Source: Owenia fusiformis (taxonomy: Eukaryota > Annelida > Polychaeta > Sabellida > Oweniidae). From it: 23,488 nucleotides of DNA. Numbering within the stretch: the first letter of the stretch is position 1; every line of letters begins with the position of its first letter. The notes below the pieces were generated by a model. It did no database searches. It saw only the letters and a list, made by a program, of their open reading frames with translations, and was not told the origin of the DNA. The position numbers and the translations under genes are program-made. Of the stretch, positions 17,215 to 23,488 are shown in pieces. Location: NCBI GenBank assembly GCA_903813345.2, contig CAIIXF020000320.1:1-23488 (forward strand), given 5' to 3'.

Positions 17215-17754
17215 TAAAGTTTTTAAGTTTAATTGTAAATAAACAATTAAGATCTGGTTTCACATCAGTTTCATCAAATATAAATCAAAGCAAACTACCA
17301 AAGGGGGACAATCCAAAACCCTATCAAAATAGAGATCCGTTTAAGGTATTTTGCCAGGGACGGGTCAGTGATAGAAGATGAGACATTGGTAAGTCGATAT
17401 GGCGATCTCAAAATATAAGAGTTCTAGTGTGATAGAGACTATTATGAGGACTTAGAAAATACAACCAGATATTATAAGAGACTTATTAGGACTTAGAAAA
17501 AATGATCAGTTTTTAATGGAGAAATAATTATCTTGCTTCGTACATGAGCTGTTTACAATTATTTTTTATGACAATCAGCTTATATCTTGATTTTATGGCG
17601 AGTAATTTAAACCTGCACATCGGTCCAAAACGCAATATGTTGACACATATTATTTTTACATTTTCAAGCTCTAATATAAAGTTTATGTAAATAAAAATTG
17701 TTTTTTTCTGCGTAATATCAAAGAACAATCATTTAGTTTAAAAAATAATAAAAA
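17215..17754. other. AT-rich spacer, no gene seen
   Basis: Possibly the decayed 3' part of the Tnp2 element at its start. An imperfect duplication of a segment ending aggacttagaaaa is visible near 17430-17510. No RNA gene or supported ORF. Confidence 0.4.
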
Positions 17755-17815
17755 GGCGAATGCGGGATTCGAACGCGTACTTAGCGAGAATTCTACCACT
17801 AGACCACCGTGTTAT
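17755..17815 (-). pseudogene. tRNA-like sequence with A and B boxes, anticodon arm deleted
   Basis: Read on the minus strand, tggtctagtggtagaattct matches the D-arm of a tRNA, with a canonical pol III A box (TGGTCTAGTGG). gttcgaatccc is a canonical B box, followed by gcattcgcc and at once a TTTTT terminator. The first part resembles tRNA-Gly or tRNA-Glu genes. Only about 21 bases separate the A and B boxes, so the anticodon arm is mostly missing. The 5' acceptor strand does not pair with gcattcgcc. It is a tRNA pseudogene or the head of a short interspersed element; no element body could be defined. Confidence 0.6.
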
Positions 17816-18660
17816 TATGGTGAATAATTAAACACTACTTATTTTGAATACTATGATTCGGAAGTGACGTCATGTTCTTCATTTAGAAACCTTTCCAAAA
17901 TCATCGCTGGCGCCAATCGAAGCAATTTCAATGAAAAATCTTTGAACTGACACATTTATCGTAAGTATTTCTACACAAGATTTGCCCCATTTGTTCATCA
18001 TTCTATAATCTTTCATTGAGCTCAAAATGATAAAGTTCACCCCCGAAACAACCCAAGATTGCGTTTCGGGGCAAAGTCCAGCTTTAAGTACCTGGCGATT
18101 AGTGATGGGTGAAATTATTTTTGTAATACTTATGATATCACATATGGTAACTTAGACAAGAGTAGGAAGACAGTTTAGTAGTTGTGACATTAAAATAAGT
18201 TAGTTCACATGATGACTTAAAAATTGTAACGCGGTTGTAATGAAGATATAAGTATCTATGCATATTGCATGAGTGAAGACATTTATTGTTTGTATATTGC
18301 ATGACATACTTTGGGTGTTTGGTAGTGTAACTAGAGATGGTCAATATTTATTGCATGACACACTTTGTGTATTGGTAGTTTATTACAAATCATGTCGCTA
18401 GAGACTAGTTTATGAGTCATGTAATCATTTAAACTTGAGATGGTACATTTTTTGTTGCATGTCATAACTTTTTATGTTTTGAGTGTATAAGTCATGCTGT
18501 TACTTGAAACTAGAGATAGTAAATGTTTATGACCTGACACACTTTGTGTTTTGGTAGTTTATTATAGTCTGGCAGAAATATAGGGTATTTTGACATTCAA
18601 TCGTTTTCTTCGGATTACAATGTTTTTTTAACTTATCAACATGAATATAGGATTGGGACC
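17816..18660. repeat. AT-rich region with degenerate direct repeats
   Basis: No gene. The phrase gcatgaca[c/t]actttg with a following ttggtagt recurs near 18298, 18352 and 18533, and gactaga/gagatggt-like joints recur between them. This indicates an old tandem array with units of roughly 55 to 190 bases. A short inverted repeat ccccgaaac/gtttcgggg lies at about 18041-18076. Confidence 0.5.
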
Positions 18661-19204
18661 TCAAAACCACCGGATGCCGGTGCGGCACCCTTGGGCAACT
18701 CTCTACAGAGCATTTCTTATACCCCCCTGATAAAATATACAGGGGGTACTATAAGACACCCTCATATCTCAGATACTGATAAATATATTAACTTGAGATT
18801 TTCAGGAATTAGTTTTAGTATGATACTTGACATGTATGACAAAAATCAAAAAAAAATCTTGATCCGTTGCTATAGCAACAGTAACAGAACACTATTTGTT
18901 ACCGTAGAGATGCATTATTTTGCTGATTTTCAACATTTCTTCATATAGTTGATTCTTAAACTAGTATAAAGTATTACACTAGTATATGGGACATTGCATA
19001 TTTTATATTAAGTATATACATGTATATCAAATGAAATCTAATGAATTCATACAGTAGTGAGGTTGGCATATAGTCTAGACTTTGGCATTTAGAACATGCA
19101 TCATAATAAAATCTAATGTAATTATACAATAGAGAGATTGGCATAGTCTAGATTTTGGCATAATATCTAAATCTTATAAGCATTGGCTTTCCTCATCTGA
19201 GCAA
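18661..19204. repeat. Spacer with a hairpin, an unsupported ORF and an imperfect duplication
   Basis: taccccccctg-like and cagggggta arms form a hairpin at about 18720-18748, and gttgctatagcaac near 18875 is a perfect 14-base palindrome. An 85-codon ORF (18691-18948) has no recognisable content. A segment starting aaatctaatg is imperfectly repeated at about 19032 and 19111. Confidence 0.5.
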
Positions 19205-20040
19205 TCAGACTACTGGGGGGCCCTGTATAGCTTCTGGGGGCCACTGGGGACCATTGTATAGCTTTTAAAGGCACTGTGAATATTTGATTTAACATTGAAT
19301 TCAATTGGATATTTCTCTAACAGTGAAATTTAATGGCCATGAAACATTTCAGATTGACAACATCGTGAATTTTTTGTTAGTGAAAATTTTGGCTTACTTC
19401 TGGGGGCCACTGGGGGCCCTCGTATGGTTTCTGGGGGCCCCAGTATAGCTTCTAAGGCTACTGTATAGCTTTTTTTGGGCCACTAAGGTCCCCTGTATAG
19501 CTTCCGGGGGCTCCTGTTCAGCTTCTTGGGGACACTGGGGGACCACCATATAGTTTTTGGGAGCCACCGTATAGCTTCTTGGGGCTCCTGTATAGTTTCT
19601 TGGGGCCATTGGGGGCCACCGTACAGCTTCTGGGGGCTACCATATAGTTTCTGGGGGCTACCATATAGTTTCTGGGGGCTACCATATAGTTTCTGGGGGC
19701 CACTGGATGCCATCCTATAGCTTCTGGCAGCTACTGGAGGCAACCGTATAGCTTCTGGCGGCTACTGGGGGCAACCATATAGCTTCTGGCGGCTACTGGG
19801 GGCAACCGTATAGCTTCTGGCGGCTACTGGGGGCAACCGTATAGCTTCTGGCGGCTACTGGGGGCAACCGTATAGCTTCTGGCGGCTACTGGGGGCAACC
19901 GTATAGCTTCTGGCGGCTACTGGGGGCAACCGTATAGCTTCTGGCGGCTACTGGGGGCAACCGTATAGCTTCTGGCGGCTACTGGGGGCAACCGTATAGC
20001 TTCTGGGTGCCATCATATAGCTTCTGGGGCCTACCATATA
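19205..20040. repeat. G-rich minisatellite array, block A
   Basis: Tandem variants of tatagcttctgggggccact with period lengths of about 21 to 31 bases. Non-array sequence fills about 19262-19394. From 19751 to about 20000 a homogenised 31-base unit, gcttctggcggctactgggg plus gcaaccgtata, is repeated eight times. Runs of five Gs occur on the plus strand in most units. Confidence 0.95.
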
Positions 20041-20257
20041 CAGAGATCACGGTAGACGTTCGCCATTCGCCAATCGCGAATTTTCGAAAGAGGTGGCGAA
20101 AAATATGTAAAGGTATTTCGCAGTTATGGCGAATTAGAGTTGTCACGGTTTCCCGATATTGGACCGAATTTCGGTCCAGATGCTTCGGTTCGGGACATTG
20201 GATAGAAAGGGTTAATATCGGTACATAGATTCCTTCCCTAGAATGCATAAAAACGTG

Positions 20258-20265
20258 TATAAATA
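20258..20265 (+). promoter_or_regulatory. TATA box inside the hAT-like element
   Basis: TATAAATA within cgtgtataaatagcgagg, about 180 bases upstream of the ATG at 20441. The position is sensible for an internal promoter driving the BED-containing frame. Confidence 0.4.
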
Positions 20266-20440
20266 GCGAGGAACACCTCCGACTTCGTTCTGAAAAATTA
20301 AATATTTTCACTTACCTCGTACCTAGTTTACACTTCTTTGCATTGAAAAGTGTTATTAACGGACCCGCGATTTCAGGTAGATGGTAATGCTTGTTCGTAA
20401 ATTTCTTCATCGTCGTTCGCAAATTGAGTGCATTATCAGT

Positions 20441-20738
20441 ATGCCGGATGTAGGAAAGAAATTGAAAAATCGAGCCGGCATCTAAGTCGAAAAAGTCGGC
20501 AGTTTGGAAGTATTTTGGGACTCCGATATCACAAGGTAAACGAATTGGTGATATTACACCGTGCAGACTATGTGAAATGCCGATCACATTCGCGGCAGAT
20601 GCTTTACATTCAATTTTAATTGACGTTTTTTTATTTCTGAATATGATTTTGAAAAGTGAAACTGAAAGTGAAACTGTCATCATCAGACATTGCATCATTT
20701 TTAATGTTCCCTTTTTTACGGTTTTTCAAAATGGCTAA
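20441..20738 (+). pseudogene. BED zinc-finger N-terminus of a hAT transposase
   Basis: ATG 20441 gives MPDVGKKLKNRAGI before a stop. One base shifted, 20481-20738 reads SKSKKSAVWKYFGTPISQGK then RIGDITPCRLCEMPITFAAD. VWKYFG and C..C are the first half of a BED-type zinc finger, the DNA-binding domain at the start of many hAT transposases. The expected N..L..H....H second half is not visible: the text becomes ALHSILIDVFLFLN and ends at TAA. The fragment is therefore truncated as well as frameshifted, and could not form a complete finger. No DDE or dimerisation domain is present. Confidence 0.55.
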
Positions 20739-20819
20739 TTCATATTTTGGTTGGCGAAATTTTTTTTGGAAGATTTAGCCACAATGGCTAACAAGTTTTT
20801 TCAACTATCGTGATCTCTG

Positions 20820-21630
20820 CCATATAGCTTCTGGGGCCTACCATATAGCTTCTTGGGGCCAGTAGGGGCCCCTGTATAGCTTTTGGGGGCCATTGTAAAG
20901 CTTCTTGGAGCCACTGGGGACCACCACATAGCTTCCGGGGGCTACTAGGGGCCCCTGGATATGCTTTTGGGGGCCACCATATAGCTTTCCAGGGCTACCA
21001 TATAACTTTCCGGGACTACCATATAACTTTCCGGGGCTACCATATAACTTTCCGGGGCTACCATATAACTTTCCGGGGCTACCATATAACTTTCCGGGGC
21101 TACCATATAGCTTTCAGGGGGCACTAGGGGCCACTGTATAGCTTCTGGGAGCTACTGGGGGCCCCTGTATAGCTTCTGGGAGCTACTGGGGGCCCCTGTA
21201 TAGCTTCTGGAAGTCACCATATAGCTTCTAGGGGCCATTTGGAGCCCTTGTATAGCTTCCGGGGGCTACCATATAGCTTCTGGGGGCTACCAGGATCCCT
21301 GTATAGCTTCTGGGGGCTACTAGGATCCCTGTATAGCTTCTGGGGGCTACTAGGATCCCTGTATAGCTTCTGGGCTCCTGTTTAGCTTCTTGGGGACACT
21401 GGAGGGCCACCATATAGTTTTTGGGAGCCACTGTGTAGCTTCTGGGGGCCCCTGTATAGTTTCTTGGGGCCATTGGGGGCCACCATACAGATTCTGGGGG
21501 CCACCATACAGATTCTGGGGGCCACCATACAGATTCTGGGGGCCACCATACAGATTCTGGGGGCCACCATACAGATTCTGGGGGCCATTGGGGGCCACCA
21601 TACAGATTCTGGGGGCCATTGGGGGCCACC
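20820..21630. repeat. G-rich minisatellite array, block B
   Basis: Mixed units of the same family as block A, including a run of a 21-base unit (actttccggggctaccatata) at about 20990-21110, three 31-base-type units with ctaggatccctgtatagctt near 21280-21365, and a run of a 21-base unit (gggggccaccatacagattct) near 21477-21610. Confidence 0.95.
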
Positions 21631-21706
21631 ATTTTGGTTGGCGAAATTTTTTTTGGAAGATTTAGCCACAATGGCTAACAAGTTTTTTCAACTATCGTGA
21701 TCTCTG
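21631..21706 (+). mobile_element. Duplicated 3' tail of the hAT-like element
   Basis: A copy of 20744-20819, ending ctatcgtgatctctg and followed by the same ccatata flank. It has no left end and was carried by the 887-base duplication, not by transposition. Confidence 0.9.
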
Positions 21707-23488
21707 CCATATAGCTTCTGGGGCCTACCATATAGCTTCTTGGGGCCAGTAGGGGCCCCTGTATAGCTTTTGGGGGCCATTGTAAAGCTTCTTGGAGCCA
21801 CTGGGGACCACCACATAGCTTCCGGGGGCTACTAGGGGCCCCTGGATATGCTTTTGGGGGCCACCATATAGCTTTCCAGGGCTACCATATAACTTTCCGG
21901 GTATACCATATAACTTTCCGGGGCTACCATATAACTTTCCGGGGCTACCATATAACTTTCCGGGGCTACCATATAGCTTTCAGGGGGCACTAGGGGCCAC
22001 TGTATAGCTTCTGGGAGCTACTGGGGGCCCCTGTATAGCTTCTGGGAGCTACTGGGGGCCCCTGTATAGCTTCTGGAAGTCACCATATAGCTTCTAGGGG
22101 CCATTTGGAGCCCTTGTATAGCTTCCGGGGGCTACCATATAGCTTCTGGGGGCTACTAGGATCCCTGTATAGCTTCTGGGGGCTACTAGGATCCCTGTAT
22201 AGCTTCTGGGGGCTACTAGGATCCCTGTATAGCTTCTGGGCTCCTGTTTAGCTTCTTGGGGACACTGGAGGGCCACCATATAGTTTTTGGGAGCCACTGT
22301 GTAGCTTCTGGGGGCCCCTGTATAGTTTCTTGGGGCCATTGGGGGCCACCATACAGATTCTGGGGGCCACCATACAGATTCTGGGGGCCACCATACAGAT
22401 TCTGGGGGCCACCATACAGATTCTGGGGGCCACCATACAGATTCTGGGGGCCACCATACAGATTCTGGGGGCCACCATACAGATTCTGGGGGCCATTGGG
22501 GGCCACCATACAGATTCTGGGGGCCATTGGGGGCCACCATACAGATTCTGGGGGCCATTGGGGGCCACCATACAGATTCTGGGGGCCATTGGGGGCCACC
22601 ATACAGATTCTGGGGGCCATTGGGGGCCACCATACAGATTCTGGGGGCCATTGGGGGCCACCATACAGATTCTGGGGGCCACCATACAGATTCTGGGGGC
22701 CACCATACAGATTCTTGGGGCCACCATACAGATTCTGGGGGCCACTATACAGATTCTGGGGGCCACTATACAGATTCTGGGGGCCACTATACAGATTCTG
22801 GGGGCCACCATACAGATTCTGGGGGCTACAATATAGCTTCTGGGGGCCACTGGATGCCATCCTATAGCTTCTGGCAGCTACTTGGGGCCACCGTATAGCT
22901 TCTGGCAGCTACTTGGGGCCACCGTTTAGCTTCTGGGTGTCATCATATAGCTTCTGGGTGCCATCATTTAGCTTCTGTGGCCTACCATATAGCTTCTGTG
23001 GCCTACCATATAGCTTCTGGGGGGCCACTATACAGATTCTGGGGGCCACTATACAGATTCTGGGGGCCACTATACAGATTCTGGGGGCCACTATACAGAT
23101 TCTGGGGGCCACTATACAGATTCTGGGGGCCACTATACAGATTCTGGGGGCCACTATACAGATTCTGGGGGCCACCATACAGATTCTGGGGGCCACCATA
23201 CAGATTCTGGGGGCCACCATACAGATTCTGGGGGCCACCATACAGATTCTGGGGGCTACAATATAGCTTCTGGGGGCCACTGGATGCCATCCTATAGCTT
23301 CTGGCAGCTACTTGGGGCCACCGTTTAGCTTCTGGGTGCCATCATATAGCTTCTGTGGCCTACCATATAGCTTCTGTGGCCTACCATATAGCTTCTGTGG
23401 CCTACCATATAGCTTCTGTGGCCTACCATATAGCTTCTGTGGCCTACCATATAGCTTCTGTGGCCTACCATATAGCTTCTGGGGCCTA
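21707..23488. repeat. G-rich minisatellite array, block B', runs off the window
   Basis: Continues block B with further expansion of the gggggccaccatacagattct unit (21 bases). A 31-base derivative containing an extra ggggccatt is inserted about six times at 22480-22660. A second expansion with cactatacagattctggggg follows at 23025-23240, and a homogeneous 21-base run (cttctgtggcctaccatata) from about 23350 to the end. Long open frames on both strands arise because 21 is a multiple of three and the unit lacks stops in several frames. Confidence 0.95.

Larger units (their letters stand above)
20041..20819 (+). mobile_element. Small hAT-like element inserted in the array
   Basis: It begins cagagatcacggtag and ends ctatcgtgatctctg, an inverted repeat of 15 bases with one mismatch. 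The CAGAG tip fits the hAT superfamily consensus. It is flanked by ccatata on both sides (20034-20040 and 20820-20826), and removing it with one copy restores a normal array unit. Seven matching bases rather than the usual eight for hAT suggests a one-base loss or a variant. It is 779 bases, too short for a full transposase, and carries a BED-finger fragment and a TATA box. Composition differs sharply from the surrounding array. Confidence 0.75.
20744..22520. repeat. 887-base tandem duplication of hAT tail plus array
   Basis: attttggttggcgaaatttt at 20744 recurs at 21631 and the two copies stay in register through the hAT terminus (20819 and 21706, both offset 887) and the following array units. 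Differences are small: one second-copy unit reads gggtataccat instead of ggggctaccat, and copy number differs in the 21-base runs. The junction at 21630/21631 falls inside a ggccaccat unit, with no element end or target duplication. Confidence 0.9.

Noticed and set aside
17865-17872. TGACGTCA palindrome as a cAMP-response element
   Set aside because: A single eight-base match with no gene or promoter nearby is expected by chance at this scale.
18691-18948. 85-codon ORF
   Set aside because: No recognisable domain, splice signals or neighbours, and a hairpin and palindrome lie within it; left as unsupported.
19741-20000. Regular 31-base repeats considered as a CRISPR array
   Set aside because: The whole period is repeated with no unique spacers, in an intron-bearing eukaryotic context without cas genes.
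20654-20677. gaaactgaaagtgaaact as an interferon-type regulatory element
   Set aside because: It lies inside the BED-containing frame and away from any promoter; simple repeat composition explains it.
22094-23297. Open reading frames of 95 to 214 codons on both strands in the minisatellite
   Set aside because: They follow from 21- and 31-base units that lack stops in several frames. Both strands and all frames give Gly/Pro/Tyr/Trp-rich periodic text, with no start context or non-repeat domain.

Overview
This is eukaryotic DNA, most likely from a marine invertebrate. The first gene has canonical GT..AG introns of only 61 to 88 bases, the background is AT-rich, and almost everything downstream is transposon remnants and minisatellites. 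The short introns and the types of transposase would suit a compact genome such as a demosponge, but a mollusc or cnidarian cannot be excluded. No bacterial operons, rRNA genes or CRISPR arrays are visible.

Layout. 1-1092 holds the last four exons of an unrecognised host-type gene. 1513-3150 is repeats and AT-rich sequence. 3152-5070 is a broken transposase gene of a type with a DEAHE-containing domain followed by a PIN/FEN1-like nuclease (tentatively Academ-like). 5093-5453 is a frameshifted conserved-looking fragment. 5664-7627 is a set of phase-compatible candidate exons including an EPEEHV repeat; one of its introns holds a short ORF followed by a perfect histone-mRNA-type 3' stem-loop. 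Part of this locus is duplicated at 7363-7568 and 7771-7976. 8031-8385 is a pogo/psq-type transposase fragment. 8811-10160 is a tandem core-repeat plus (ACGG)n element resembling the bivalve 'pearl' elements (non-autonomous Helentron-like).

10733-17214 is the most informative region: a Tnp2-type (Transposase_21, EnSpm/CACTA-like) transposase pseudogene split by two nested insertions. The first, 12539-16060, is a 3,522-base element flanked by the 3-base duplication AAG. Its arms are long inverted repeats that include the 3' coding part of a PIN/XPG-like protein with a cysteine-rich tail. The second, 16409-16965, lacks terminal inverted repeats and carries a 55-codon ORF resembling the N-terminal part of Crypton-type tyrosine recombinases. 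Removing each insertion restores the Tnp2 reading frame exactly, which fixes the boundaries to the base.

17215-19200 is mostly AT-rich with a tRNA-like pseudogene and diffuse repeats. 19205-23488 is a G-rich minisatellite array running off the window end. A small hAT-like element (20041-20819) with a BED zinc-finger fragment inserted into it, and a later 887-base tandem duplication copied the tail of that element together with array. The long ORFs in the array are by-products of the 21- and 31-base periods. The genes do not form a pathway; the window is a nest of dead and non-autonomous mobile elements beside a host gene tail.
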